This document shows positions 45,265 to 55,995 of a stretch of DNA of 64,000 bases, piece by piece. The notes beneath the pieces are model-generated. The model saw nothing but the letters and a program-made list of their open reading frames with translations. It was not told where the DNA came from and ran no database searches. Made by a program: the position numbers and the translations under genes. Every line of letters starts with the position of its first letter. The stretch's first letter is position 1. This DNA comes from Sphaerulina vaccinii (lineage: Eukaryota; Ascomycota; Dothideomycetes; Mycosphaerellales; Mycosphaerellaceae), in contig JAKUDP010000016.1 in assembly GCA_022570795.1 (NCBI GenBank), positions 744,001 through 808,000 of the forward strand, given 5' to 3'.

Positions 45265-46597
45265 ATGCTTTTGCAATACCTCTTTCTGTTGCCCACAGCC
45301 TTCTTCATCAATGCCTACGCTCAAGGATCCAAACAGCTCTCGATCGATACTGCAACCGACACAAAGTCCGCGCTTGCTGTACTGGTCGAGAACCTGATGT
45401 CGAAGTTCGACCCAAACAACCCAGGTCTCATAACTACCCTGCAGGACTGGGAGGCTTGGATCTCAGCTTCAACGTACAACACCATGATCAACTACTGGCG
45501 CCACACGGGGGATTCCACGTATGCGGATCAGACTGGAAAAGGCATAATCTCGCTGACAGGAAACACAAGTGACTTCGATGCTATCAGTCCCGGCAACGAT
45601 GACATTACATGGTGGGGTTTGACATGCATCAGCGCAGCAGAATATGACTTTCCTTTGCCTAAGGCGAACGCCACAGCAAGTTGGCTCTGCTTAGCAAAGA
45701 ACGTCTTCAAGACTGTCATCTCACGATGGCAGCCAGATATGTGTGGACCCGGGAAAGGAGGCTTAGGCTGGCAGAAGAACACTACCAGTTCAGGTTATGG
45801 ATACAAGAACGCGATCACGCAGGGATTGGCATTTCAATTAGCTGCTCGACTGGCTTCTTTCACTAAAAAAAGAGAGTACGAAGACTGGGCGAACAAGCTG
45901 TATACTGAAGCTCTTAAGCCTGGACTGATCTATACTGTGACGTATCAAGTCCGTGATGGTGTCCATGCTCCCAGCTGCAACGATACCGGAGACGAAAGAT
46001 GGTCCTACAATGTGGCAGTATTCCTCTACGGAGCGGCTGTCATGCATAAACATACCTGTTTCCAGTCTTCATCACCCGGCAACACCTCAACAACACCAGC
46101 TTATCGCCCTCCTTCCTCCACGTGGAATAACACATCTACTACGACAGCATATCGAAATAGCTCTACAACACCATCGTACCAGAATAACACCTCAACATCC
46201 CCAGTAAACTGACAACAACAAGTCCTCGGCCTTCTCTCAGCAGCTCGCTCCGATTTCACAAAATCTTGCTCCCCCAATCCTCTATGAACAACGCTGCGAA
46301 GACGCCGGGACTTGTAACAACGACCAATCAACGTTCAAAGCCTATCTTGTTAGACGGATGGGTATGACTGCAATTCTGATACCCGAGACTCGAAAAAATG
46401 TCATGGAAATCTTGGATGCGAGTGCACATGCTGCGTTGGAAGTCGTTAATGCTAGTCCGAATAAGACTGTAGCGAGTTTGGAGTGGAGTGAAGGTGGAAA
46501 GGGGTATAATGAGAGTACTGTTGGTGTTGGAGCGCAGTTGGGAGTTGTGGAGGTTGTGATGCAGATGGGTGCTGTTAGGAGGGCTTGGCTTGGATGA
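45265..46597 (+). CDS. GH76 endo-1,6-alpha-mannosidase-like protein, interrupted
   Basis: A signal peptide (MLLQYLFLLPTAFFINAYAQ) starts a 315-codon frame to a TGA at 46210-46212. It has GH76 (Dfg5/Dcw1 type) features: the Asp pair in GNDDITWWGL, WQPDMCGPGKGGLGWQK, YKNAITQGLAFQLAARL and YNVAVFLYGAAVMHKHT. A Thr/Ser/Asn repeat segment (NTSTTPAYRP, NTSTTTAYRN, NTSTSP) then runs into the stop. Immediately after it, the same frame continues GH76-like (QVLGLLSAARSDF), and a second frame takes over (YEQRCEDAGTCNNDQSTFKAYL) to a TAG-type end at 46597. Full GH76 proteins are about 450 residues, so the C-terminal third is cut off. A spliced-out insert could remove the stop, but the later frameshift remains. 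Function in family: mannan cleavage or linking of GPI proteins to the wall. Confidence 0.75.
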
Positions 46598-47077
46598 AAC
46601 GTACTGGTTTCTAGATGCCGCCTAAGACAGTTGTTGAATTACAGGTCAGAGTTGCTTGGATGCACATCTCCGCGATCTCTGCACTAACCACGCCGTGCAG
46701 GTCTCAGGCGAGGTCCGTACGTCTCGCGCTCTGGAAGCAGAGAGATCTGGAAGCAGAGAGAACGCTACAGCCAAGTGACCAGATTGATGGTCCTCGTATA
46801 CCGTTGACGAAACGTGGCATGCAGTGGTGTTACAAGGTCGGACTGAGCTTGAGTCTCGTTCGAATCATTCATCATTCAGTTCAATAGACACTGCCCATCT
46901 AGATCTACCTGAATCCGTTCATGCTGCTCTACAAAGGCTAGCCGAGCATCAGCACGTGTGCCACCATACATTCATGATCTCATCTTCATGTTCCCGCAAC
47001 ACATGTTCCCGCAACACACGTTCCCGCAACACATGTTCTCGCAACGCCTGCTTCGCTGATGAGTTGTCAGAGGCGCT
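46598..47077. other. intergenic between convergent genes
   Basis: Holds the 3' ends of the GH76-like gene and of isoleucyl-tRNA synthetase and a 15-bp tandem repeat (separate entry). No supported gene. Confidence 0.6.
46988..47047. repeat. 15-bp tandem repeat, 4 copies
   Basis: The unit atgttcccgcaacac occurs twice exactly (46988-47002, 47003-47017) and twice with one or two changes (47018-47032, 47033-47047). It lies 30 bases past the stop codon of isoleucyl-tRNA synthetase, in the probable 3' untranslated region. Confidence 0.9.
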
Positions 47078-50000
47078 CTAAACCTTCAGCAACTTCAACA
47101 ACAACCGAATGTCCTTCACATCCGTCTCCTCCTCGTCAACAGCAGCACTCTCACCACCGCTGATCTTCACAATACCCTTGCTAGCAGCGTTTGCGAAAGT
47201 GGCGCTCTGCCCAGCAAACATCTCCTCAACTTGTCGTTCCTGCTCGAGCCGACTACCTTCGGCCACGGCAGCGTCGTCGTCAGCTGGAGCAAGCACGCTA
47301 TATGCGACTTGCACATCGTCTGTTGGGACGAGCCCAGCACGCTTGCGGAGTCTCTGAATGCGGTTCAAGACCTCACGAGCAAGACCTTCTTGTGCAAGTT
47401 CAGGATATGCGAAAGCATCCAGCAGAACCAAGACATCGCCTTCAGTGCCGACTTCCAAGTTCTTAGTCTCAGCCGACTCTTTGACCTTGCGTTGGACGCG
47501 AAGATCTTCTGATGTGAGTTCTTTGCCTTCGATGGTAAGCTTACCGGTATCCAAGAAACTTCTCAGCTCCTCTGAAGAGACCTTAGGCAGCGCGGCCTTG
47601 ATCTTCGCAGCGTCTTTCTTGAACTTCTGACCCAGTGACTTGACATCTGGCAGGACGTTGTACTCGACGCCGTACTTGCTCTCTTCGCTAGTGAGAACCA
47701 AGTCGCGGACGTTGAGTTCTTCTGTGATGTAGCGTTCGAGTGTTCGGATATCTTCTAGGAATTCCTGGTCTTGATGGAGCACGACGAGGGTCTTAAGGGG
47801 TGTCTTGAGCGACACTGTGCGTCGGTCTCTGCAGACACGCCCAAGTTCGATGACTTTCTGCATGCGGCTGACGCGTCGCTCGACGACGGGATCGAAGAGT
47901 TCTTGTCGCACATCCGGGAAGCGGAAGAAGTGTACACTGCGGGTGTCTTGTCCTTTCGTGAGCGATTCCGGAAGGTGTGATGATAGTCGCTGGAAGATGT
48001 TGTCGCTTAGGAACGGGATGAAGGGTGCCAGCGCGCGTGTGAGAGTGTAGAGAACTTCGTATAGCGTGTTGAGAGCGTGCAATGTGTCATCATTGCTGCC
48101 CTCTTCTTCGTCTGTCGTCCCGTTGACGCCATTCGTTGTTGGGGCTGCAGCAGGAGCGCCACTTTGGCCCTTCAATCGGTTGCGGTTGAAACGAATGTAC
48201 CAATTCGTCACGTCGTCGACCATCTTCAGTAGTCTAGGCACGACAGTGTATAGTCGGTACGCCTCCATCTCTTGATTCACATATTGAATGAGCGACTGTG
48301 TTGCGGCCAAGACCCATCGATCCATGATGTTGTGATTTGACTTTTGTGCTTCTGGGTTGAAGACAAAGTCTTGGTTGGTATTCTTCTTGTACAGTGCAGC
48401 TTGCTGCGCGAAGAAGTTGTACGAGTTCCATAGAGGTAGGAGTACGCCAGAAACTATCTGCTTGACTCCCAGCTCTGCGAAACGTAGGGGCTCGCCACGA
48501 ACGACAGGCGAGTCGATCAGGTACAGTCTTAGTGCGTCGGAACCGTACTTGTCGATGACAAGCATAGGATCTGGGAAGTTCTTAAGCGACTTTGACATCT
48601 TCTTGCCATCTTCAGCAAGCACAATACCATTGACCACACAGTTCTGGTATGGGAATGTGTTGAAGAGATGTGTGCCGAGAACAGAAAGCGTGTAGAACCA
48701 ACCGCGAGTCTGATCCAGACCTTCGGCGATGAAATCACCAGGGAACTTGGTGAACAGCTCCTTGCCAGGACCCTTCTCGGGTGACATACCCGATGTAGGA
48801 TCATCAGCGTCGTAGCCAGGATATGCGAACGGATAGTGCGACGAAGCATAAGGCATGGAGCCGGACTCAAACCAGCAGTCAAAGACTTCTTCGACGCGAC
48901 GTAGTGTGCCCTTGCCTTGTTGTGATGGGATGGTGATCTGGTCGATGGTATCTCTATGCAGGTCCTTGATCTCACCTTCGTAGCCGGAAAGCTTCCTCAG
49001 CTCAGCAATAGAGGAAACGCAGACAACCTCCTTAAAGTCGTCTGATACCCACAACGGTAGAGGTGTGCCCCAGAAACGATTCCTGCTTACATTCCAGTCC
49101 TTTGCAGATGCCAGCCAGTTATGGAATCGTCCAGTGTTCACCGATTCGGGTACCCAGTGGGTATTCTTGAGGTTGTCAGTCAGCTGGGTCGAGATCTCCT
49201 CAACCTTGATGAACCAAGATGGCACAGCTCGCTGAATGAGAGGCGTCTTTGATCGAGGGCAGAAAGGATATCTGTGAGTGATCTGTCCTTTGCGCACCAG
49301 ACGACCATCGTTCTCCAACTTCTTGATGATAGCTTTGTCAGCAGCCTTGACGTGCTGGCCAACAAAGTCAGACACATCATCTGTGAACTCTCCTTGTGTG
49401 TTGAGTGGATTTGGTGGGGACCTCTCTTTCGTGAAGATCTGCTCTCGCAAGCAGATGGCGTAATCGTCCTCACCGAACGAAGGTGATTGATGAACGACAC
49501 CCACACCCTCGTCTGACTTGACGTATGTATCGTTTACCACGCGGAATGCAATGTCCTTGAATGGGTCGTAGAAGTAGTTGAAGATCGGCTTGTACTTCCA
49601 GCCTGCAAGATCCGAACCCTTGATCTTCAATGGGAATTGCTGGAACTTGTCCTTGGCCTTCTTGGGATCCTTGAACAGCACTTTTAGACCTGCCTCTAGC
49701 ATGATCAAGTTCTTCCCACTCTCCTTGTCGTGTACGATGATATACTCAAACTCCGGACTCGTGCAAAGTGCCAGATTGCTCGGCAGTGTCCAAGGTGTCG
49801 TCGTCCATGCCACAAAGTTGACCTCACCACCGACCAGCTTCGTCACTTCCTCCAACTTTGCTCTCACACCTTCCGGCTGTTGGTCTACAGGCAGAACAGG
49901 AAAGCTGACCGTCACAGCCGGATCCTGCACATCTCTGTAATCTTCTTGCGCCTCTGATTTGGACAATGCAGTCCCCAGCGCTGTTGAGTAGGGCAGCACT

Positions 50001-50527
50001 CGGGCTCCATGGTATACGAGTCCCTTCCTCTGCAACTGCGAAAAGACCCACCAACAGCTCTCCATGAACGTGACATCCATAGTCTTGTAGTCCCTATCAA
50101 AGTCGATCCATCTGCCTAATCTCCCGATGACTTTTCTCCATTCCCCAGCATAAGTCAACACAACCTCTCTGCACCTTCGATTGTACTCTTTGATTCCAAT
50201 CTTCTCCACAGCAGCCTTTCCTCTCACGCCAAATTCTTCTTGCAGCGCCTTATCAATGATCTGTTCAATCGGCACGCCGTGTGTGTCCCAGCCGAATCGT
50301 CTCTCGACATATCTTCCTCGCATCGACCAGTAGCGGGGGATAATATCTTTGATGGTGGAGGCCAGAAGATGGCCGTAGTGGGGAGTGCCGGTGGCGAAGG
50401 GAGGGCCATCGTAGAAGACGTAGGGTTGGGAGTCTTTGGAGAGTTCGAGTTGGCGGTGGAAGGCGTCGACACTGTCCCAGTGTTGGAGGATGCGCTCTTC
50501 TTCGGCGGGGAAGTTGATGGAGCCCAT
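47078..50527 (-). CDS. ILS1: cytoplasmic isoleucyl-tRNA synthetase
   Basis: One exon of 1149 residues from the ATG at 50527 (MGSINFPAEEERILQHWD). The frame is open upstream but has no earlier ATG. Class I synthetase signatures are HYGH in TGTPHYGHLLAS near residue 50 and KMSKS in DGKKMSKSLKN near 640. The editing (CP1) domain shows the WTTTPWTLPSN and GVGVVHQSPSFGEDDY motifs. The anticodon-binding and C-terminal regions follow. Length matches fungal cytosolic IleRS (about 1070-1150). It charges tRNA-Ile with isoleucine and edits misactivated valine. A 20-residue Asn/Glu/Asp-rich insert near residue 810 is peculiar to this protein or lineage. Confidence 0.97.
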   Translation of the reverse strand: MGSINFPAEEERILQHWDSVDAFHRQLELSKDSQPYVFYDGPPFATGTPHYGHLLASTIKDIIPRYWSMRGRYVERRFGWDTHGVPIEQIIDKALQEEFGVRGKAAVEKIGIKEYNRRCREVVLTYAGEWRKVIGRLGRWIDFDRDYKTMDVTFMESCWWVFSQLQRKGLVYHGARVLPYSTALGTALSKSEAQEDYRDVQDPAVTVSFPVLPVDQQPEGVRAKLEEVTKLVGGEVNFVAWTTTPWTLPSNLALCTSPEFEYIIVHDKESGKNLIMLEAGLKVLFKDPKKAKDKFQQFPLKIKGSDLAGWKYKPIFNYFYDPFKDIAFRVVNDTYVKSDEGVGVVHQSPSFGEDDYAICLREQIFTKERSPPNPLNTQGEFTDDVSDFVGQHVKAADKAIIKKLENDGRLVRKGQITHRYPFCPRSKTPLIQRAVPSWFIKVEEISTQLTDNLKNTHWVPESVNTGRFHNWLASAKDWNVSRNRFWGTPLPLWVSDDFKEVVCVSSIAELRKLSGYEGEIKDLHRDTIDQITIPSQQGKGTLRRVEEVFDCWFESGSMPYASSHYPFAYPGYDADDPTSGMSPEKGPGKELFTKFPGDFIAEGLDQTRGWFYTLSVLGTHLFNTFPYQNCVVNGIVLAEDGKKMSKSLKNFPDPMLVIDKYGSDALRLYLIDSPVVRGEPLRFAELGVKQIVSGVLLPLWNSYNFFAQQAALYKKNTNQDFVFNPEAQKSNHNIMDRWVLAATQSLIQYVNQEMEAYRLYTVVPRLLKMVDDVTNWYIRFNRNRLKGQSGAPAAAPTTNGVNGTTDEEEGSNDDTLHALNTLYEVLYTLTRALAPFIPFLSDNIFQRLSSHLPESLTKGQDTRSVHFFRFPDVRQELFDPVVERRVSRMQKVIELGRVCRDRRTVSLKTPLKTLVVLHQDQEFLEDIRTLERYITEELNVRDLVLTSEESKYGVEYNVLPDVKSLGQKFKKDAAKIKAALPKVSSEELRSFLDTGKLTIEGKELTSEDLRVQRKVKESAETKNLEVGTEGDVLVLLDAFAYPELAQEGLAREVLNRIQRLRKRAGLVPTDDVQVAYSVLAPADDDAAVAEGSRLEQERQVEEMFAGQSATFANAASKGIVKISGGESAAVDEEETDVKDIRLLLKLLKV

Positions 50528-51252
50528 TGCGGGCGGTGCGTTGAAGGAGTTGCTCTTCTTGAGCTGTGAAGTGGTTACTGATGTGCTTCTCAAGTTCTGT
50601 TCGTGCTTAAAACATGGGTTTGTTCAAGTGCTGGTCATGTATTGGTCGTGAAGGTGAGTCGAAGGTGGGATGAGTCGAAGCAGAAGTTCAAAAGTAGAAA
50701 TGCCAAGAAATCAAATCGACGGACTTTTGTTCCGATACCGCTTCACAATCAAGTCTCCTTAGTTGTATACATTCTATCGTTCCCTAGCGATGTTCTTGAA
50801 CGAAGGCACGCCGGCGTTCTGATGGGAAAAAGTTCTCACTATCACGATGGAAGGAGTGGGCACGAAAGATGAAGAGAAGCTGAGATGGACAATACCGTAA
50901 GGCTTGCGAGCCTCTCCTAAACCATGGACGCGTGCTCAGGAACTGCATCTTTGCCTTCAATGGCACAGACACATCATCGAAAGAGATCGAGATGGGGAGA
51001 GGAGATTGAGGGACTGGACAAGGTCATCAAAGTAAAGCATTCTCGCATGTCTGCAAGGTACGCTACCAAAGGCTTAAGATTTCTACGCGTGTGCGTTTTC
51101 TGCCGTCAGTAGGACCTTCATGGAGATCCGTCGCTATCAATTCCCATCGTCTGCTACTCAGGCCTGAGCTTCCCACGCCATCGCGCGTCCCATGCCTGTT
51201 GCTTCCGTTCACATTCGTGCATCGCCAGCTTCGCTTCCAGCTCTTGGGCCTT
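50528..51252. other. intergenic, no gene seen
   Basis: Promoter of isoleucyl-tRNA synthetase and 3' side of the coiled-coil protein gene. No supported gene. Confidence 0.6.
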
Positions 51253-53115
51253 CTAAACCATTCGATCAAGCGCCTCGACCAAGGTACGAACGTCCGCATC
51301 GATGGTTTTCAGGTCAGCTGTCGCCTTCTTGAATGCCTCCTCCGCAAGCTTCTGGGCCTTTTCGATGCGGTGATGATCTTGCATTCGCTCCACGATCTTG
51401 CTGTGAACCTCAGCCTTGGACAAGCCAGTCGTGTTGGCTGGAGAGACTTCCTCAGTCTTGATGGTGCCCCAGGCGTCGGTGTCGCCGGAGACAGCCCGCT
51501 GCTCGACTTTGCGCTTCTTAGACGACTCTCCGTTCGTTTGCGGCTCGACGAAGACCTGTGGAATGCTGTCGAAGCGCACAGTCTTCTCCTTAGGACGGAA
51601 GACAACCTCGTCGTTGGTAGCCCCAGCCTTGTGCTCAGCCTCCACGACAGCCTTCATCTGCTGTGCGAGCATCTCCTTGGTCTTGATTGCTAAGTCATTG
51701 TGCTTGGCGTGCAAAGGAGTGAAGGTGGCAGAGACTGTGGCGTTCTCAGTCTCCCAAGTGCCGGCGACTGGCTTGACTGCTTCAGCGGCGGCGACGGCGG
51801 CGGCGGCAGCAACACGAGCTTCTTCGACTGCCTTGGACTCCGCAATCTTCTTTGCCCTATACTCTGCCTCCTTTGCCTTGGCCTCCTCAGCTTCCTTTGC
51901 CTTGATCTTCTCAGCCTCCTTCGCCTTGGCTTCCTCTGCCTCCTTTGCTTGCGCCTCCTTGAGCTTCAGCTCTTCTGCCTCCTTTGCCTTGGCTGAAGCC
52001 TTGCGTGCTGCCATCTTGTCCACCCATTCCGTGTCATCCTCAACTGACGCTTGATGAGCTTTTGGCGGAGGAGTGGCGGCCTGCTTTGGAATAGCAAGAG
52101 ATGCAGCTGATGGAGGGGCACTGGTGGTGGCAGACTTTCCTCGCAGGTGTGGTGGGATCTTTGGCGATGCAACACTGGCCTTGGTAGCCTCCTTCTCCTG
52201 CTCTAGCTCAGCAGCCCGGCTCTCTGCATACAGCGACTCTTCCTCTTGGTCGAGTTGCACTTGAGCAGCCTTAGCGCGCTCTGCTTTCTTCTCGGCTTCG
52301 AGGTCGCGAGCTGGAGGTGCATCCTTCTTTGGAATCTCGAAGGACGAAACTCGTGGAGTAGCGCTGGCAGCTGCAGCCGGCAATGGCTCAGCATGAGATG
52401 CAGCTGTGGAAGCAGTGACGGTGGTAGCCTTGCCAAGGGCCTTGAACCTGTCCATGGCTGCCTTGACAAAGTTGTTCGGCTGTGTGGCTCCAGTTGCGGA
52501 AGCTGGCACAACATTGGGTGGAGGTGGCGTGGCCGCCTGCGCTGGGACCGGAGGTGGCGTGGAGTACGCCTCCGGTCGTGGTAGCGGTGCTGGAGGGCCA
52601 AACTTCGAGTCAACGTATGGAAATTTGGTCACTGGAACTGCTGCTGGTCGGCTTGGAACAGCTGCTGGACGTGCTGCTGGAAAGGCTGGACGCGCTGCTG
52701 GGGAGTGATTCTCGCCATAGTTGAGCGGACTGGGACCGCGCGTTGGCATTGGGCGAGTCAATTTTGGAGGAGTGAAACTTCCGCCCTTCTTGGGGCCATT
52801 CTTGCCGCCGCTGCTCTTGAAGCTGTCACTCAAGGCTTTTGCTTCGGCCAAGAGAGTTGGGTCGAACAGCAATGGGCCGCTGGGACGTGACATATTGGTG
52901 GCGTCTGTGAGACCGCTATCACGAGGACCGGGCGAGCTACCGAAGGCGACTGATGGGCGCGATGGTGTCTCTGTGATGGTGACGCGTGCTGATCGTGCTG
53001 TCTGAAATGTGGTCAGCGGGATGTTGCGAAGAAAATGAAGTGGGCGCCTCGATCCGCCAAAAGGACTTACCTGTGTGGGAGTATCTGATGCCCAGATGGA
53101 GCCACCGAGTGACAT
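51253..53115 (-). CDS. Ala/Glu/Lys-rich coiled-coil protein, unknown function
   Basis: Exon 1 (53115-53071, MSLGGSIWASDTPTQ) and exon 2 (53001-51253) give 597 residues. The N-terminal 180 residues are Pro/Ser/Ala-rich (RPMPTRGPSPLNYGEN, PAARPAFPAARPAAVP), probably disordered. Residues about 260-300 and 370-470 are highly charged; repeats of AKEAEEAKAKEAEKIK form a long predicted single helix or coiled coil. A C-terminal section (EKAQKLAEEAFKKATADLKTIDADVRTLVEAL) is another helix. No catalytic or known binding domain is recognised. WASDTPTQ and TFTPLHAKHNDLA look like short conserved islands. Not further assignable. Confidence 0.8.
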   Translation of the reverse strand: MSLGGSIWASDTPTQVSPFGGSRRPLHFLRNIPLTTFQTARSARVTITETPSRPSVAFGSSPGPRDSGLTDATNMSRPSGPLLFDPTLLAEAKALSDSFKSSGGKNGPKKGGSFTPPKLTRPMPTRGPSPLNYGENHSPAARPAFPAARPAAVPSRPAAVPVTKFPYVDSKFGPPAPLPRPEAYSTPPPVPAQAATPPPPNVVPASATGATQPNNFVKAAMDRFKALGKATTVTASTAASHAEPLPAAAASATPRVSSFEIPKKDAPPARDLEAEKKAERAKAAQVQLDQEEESLYAESRAAELEQEKEATKASVASPKIPPHLRGKSATTSAPPSAASLAIPKQAATPPPKAHQASVEDDTEWVDKMAARKASAKAKEAEELKLKEAQAKEAEEAKAKEAEKIKAKEAEEAKAKEAEYRAKKIAESKAVEEARVAAAAAVAAAEAVKPVAGTWETENATVSATFTPLHAKHNDLAIKTKEMLAQQMKAVVEAEHKAGATNDEVVFRPKEKTVRFDSIPQVFVEPQTNGESSKKRKVEQRAVSGDTDAWGTIKTEEVSPANTTGLSKAEVHSKIVERMQDHHRIEKAQKLAEEAFKKATADLKTIDADVRTLVEALDRMV

Positions 53116-53507
53116 TGCCGCGATTCTCTGTGTGTATTGGTCGTGTTGTGTTTCGAAGCGAATGTGCATGTCAAGAAGTGAGCTTGCTAAAAAGCTGCAG
53201 AGTCAACAAACACGGATTCTCGGCGGCGCTAGTGACCGGCGGAAGCAACGACAAACAACACGAACGACACGCGAGGTTGTGTGAATGAGGTCTGCGGACA
53301 ATGGGATATGCGCGGTGTGCGAGGGTTTCGAGGAGAAGAGAAGAATGGGAAGGAATCCATCAGCAAGGACGAATCCTGCCACTCGAGGCATCCACGACAA
53401 GCACGGAAGGAACCATTGGCTGTATTGAGTTCTGGTATCTCGAACTGAATCGCACTCTCTACTCATCGCATACTCCATGGCGTAGAGAGTGCTACTTCTC
53501 CGGGATA
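53116..53507. other. intergenic, no gene seen
   Basis: About 390 bases between two genes of the same strand: promoter of the coiled-coil protein gene and 3' end of the permease gene. Confidence 0.6.
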
Positions 53508-55340
53508 TCAATCTCGCTTGCCCATACTGTGGACTTCATTCTCCTGCGATGCAGACTCAGCGGTCCGCAGACCTGGTGTGTCGATCTGCGCCATGTGCTC
53601 GACGTTGATCTTGGGCCCTTTGAACCAATGCCTGCCGCTAACCCAGTAATGGCACATTGCCAGGAGCAGCACACCCCCGAAGATCAGGACTGTCCAATTC
53701 ATGGTCTGTGGTGTCAAGTCTTTGCCCTTGTATGCCGGCCAACACAACGCCGGCAAAATGAGACACCACCAGGCCACAGCGATTGCATTGACAGGAGTAG
53801 AGAAGCGCCCGAGGTTCCAAGGCCCTGGTCTGAAGCGTTTACGACCAAAGAACAGCTTCAATGCAACAGGTGCACAAAATGCGGTGTACTGACCAATGGC
53901 AGCTATACGCATATCAGTGCGAGATCTGTGTTCTGGAGGAGTCTCTACTTACTGATTGTGAACACAGCATTGATCGCCACTGGTCCTGCGAAGAGGAGCA
54001 GTCCAGCCAGCGCAGAGATCAACAGGACACCCCACGTCGCGTAGACGGGAGTCTTGGTACCTGGTGGCAACGAGTATAAGCTGATGTCTGAGTACCATTT
54101 CTTACGACCACTGCACTTACGGCTGTCAACCTTGGCCCAGTACTTCGAGCCTGGAATGGCACCGTCCCGCGAATAGGCAAAGACCACACGTGATGCTGCA
54201 ACTGTGACGCCCGCACCACAGAAGAACTGCCCGATCATGTTCAGCGAGAACATCGCAAGGCCAGACCGCTTTCCTAGAACTTGTAGGCAGAGTGATCCGA
54301 ATGGTTGTCCATATGGCCCAGCTACCACTTCTGTCACATCTTTGACTGTATACGCAATCACGAGAATCAGTGCCCATCCCACATACAGCCCACTCTGGGC
54401 AGTCATCACAATCGCTCTTGGCGAAGCGATGTTCGCATTGCTGCACTCCTCAGCCAGGTGAAACGGGGCATCGTATCCCGCCATAGTGTAGAGGACAGTG
54501 GTAAAGCCCATGATAGTCGCCCACCCTACCGGCCACTCTGTCCCGTTCTCGAAAGTCGTCCAAGTCTCGTGAGTATTGTTCGTCTTTGGAGAATTGATTG
54601 AGCCAACAGGAAACCAGATTATGAAGATCAGGACCAGGAACACATTCCACACCGTACCCACAACATTGAACATCCCAACAAACTTCGTACTCTGCATCGC
54701 CACCAGACCAGTCAATGCAAGCAACGCCAAAAAGATCAGGTAGATGTGCCACTCCTTCGCCACATAATCCGGATCACTTATCGTGGCCGCGGTCGTGATC
54801 ATCGTAGCCAACGCATAAGACAACGAACAAGGGCCCATCGAGAAAGCCGTTCCATTACTCCAGCCCACGAACCATGCGCAGACGGGTCCCCAGCCTTCAG
54901 GTGCGAGGACTGCAGAGGCGTAGTACAGTCCACCGGCCGTTGGCATAGAAGAGCAGAGTTCTGCCATGGAGAAAGCTACAGACTGGATCATTAGAGCTGC
55001 GATGAGCCAGCCCCAGATCAGACCGCCTGTGCCTGCGTAGCCGAGGCCGAAGGATAGTGTTGAGGCTATTGAGGGAAGAAGACCCAGGATGCTGAAGGAG
55101 ACGGAGAAGGATTCTAGGAGGGAGAAGTCGCGTTTGAACTCTTGTCTGTAGATCGAGGGTCAGTGATCAGATGACAAGAGTGAGAAGAGAGTGAAGTTAC
55201 TTGTAGCCAAGAGCACCAAGTGTAAGTTCATCGGACGACGCATCTTCGCTGACCAGTGCCTTCTCATGCGTCCTGTTGAAGATTGAAGTTACTCGTGCTT
55301 GGTCTGCGTCGACGAAATGAGTTCCTTTGTGCTCAGCCAT
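53508..55340 (-). CDS. APC-family amino acid / GABA-choline type permease
   Basis: Four exons (55340-55201, 55145-54121, 54060-53953, 53902-53508) encode 555 residues; the third splice gives VDSR-TKTPVYATWG, which fits the family. About 12 hydrophobic helices follow a 50-residue polar N-terminus (MAEHKGTHFVDADQARV). Helix 1 motif GLGYAGTGGLIWGW and SMAELCSSMPTAGGLYYASAVLAPEGWGP are typical of fungal GABA/choline/amino acid permeases (Uga4/Hnm1 group). The protein imports amino acids, GABA or choline with protons at the plasma membrane; the substrate cannot be fixed here. An in-frame start and intact ends suggest a working gene. Confidence 0.93.
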
Positions 55341-55995
55341 ATCTGCGGACGATGCGATGTGCAGATATCAAGGTGTCCTGCAGGACATTTATGAGCTAGC
55401 TGATAAGGTCAGCAGCGCTGGCACTTTACATATGTGGTAGCTGCTGGCATCTAGAACCCTAATGGTAGCTAACAGCGGGACCCTGCATGGGAGCACGTAC
55501 TACCTGCCACTACAGGTCCGATAGGCAGAGCATGGAGTTCCAAGCACGCTATCGCCGCACCTGGCACGCACGCGTACGCCATGTTCTCTGTAACAAAGCA
55601 GAGGCGATTCAGCTGTACGATGCTGTGACCAGCTGAAGCTCTTCAGACGTGCTTGTGCACGATAAGCTTTGAGAAGGATTGTAAGGATTCATATAGTCCT
55701 ATAGCAGCCTCAGCTATAAGTAAGCAGTAGAGCAGCCTCGATGGAATCTAGGTACAGTTCTGGGATCGAAGGAGAGGTGAGGATTTGAGGTATACATTCG
55801 CCTGCGATGCTCCTGCCTTCAACAATTGTCCCTCGCCTCATTGGTGCAGTCAGTAAGTCGTTGATATAGCCGATGCTTGACAGAGTCAGAGCACTAACAA
55901 TTGAACGCCTTTCAACCTTCAGGTGAGGTTCTCTCGGACCATGGCCAAAGGCAGGACGATTCTTTTGCCCCAATTGAGATCTTTTGCTTGTACAA
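55341..55995. other. intergenic, no gene seen
   Basis: Promoter of the permease gene and 3' side of the carboxypeptidase gene. No supported gene. Confidence 0.6.

Noticed and set aside
51091..52584. Plus-strand frames up to 212 codons opposite the coiled-coil gene
   Set aside because: They are shadows of the Lys/Glu/Ala repeats on the other strand.
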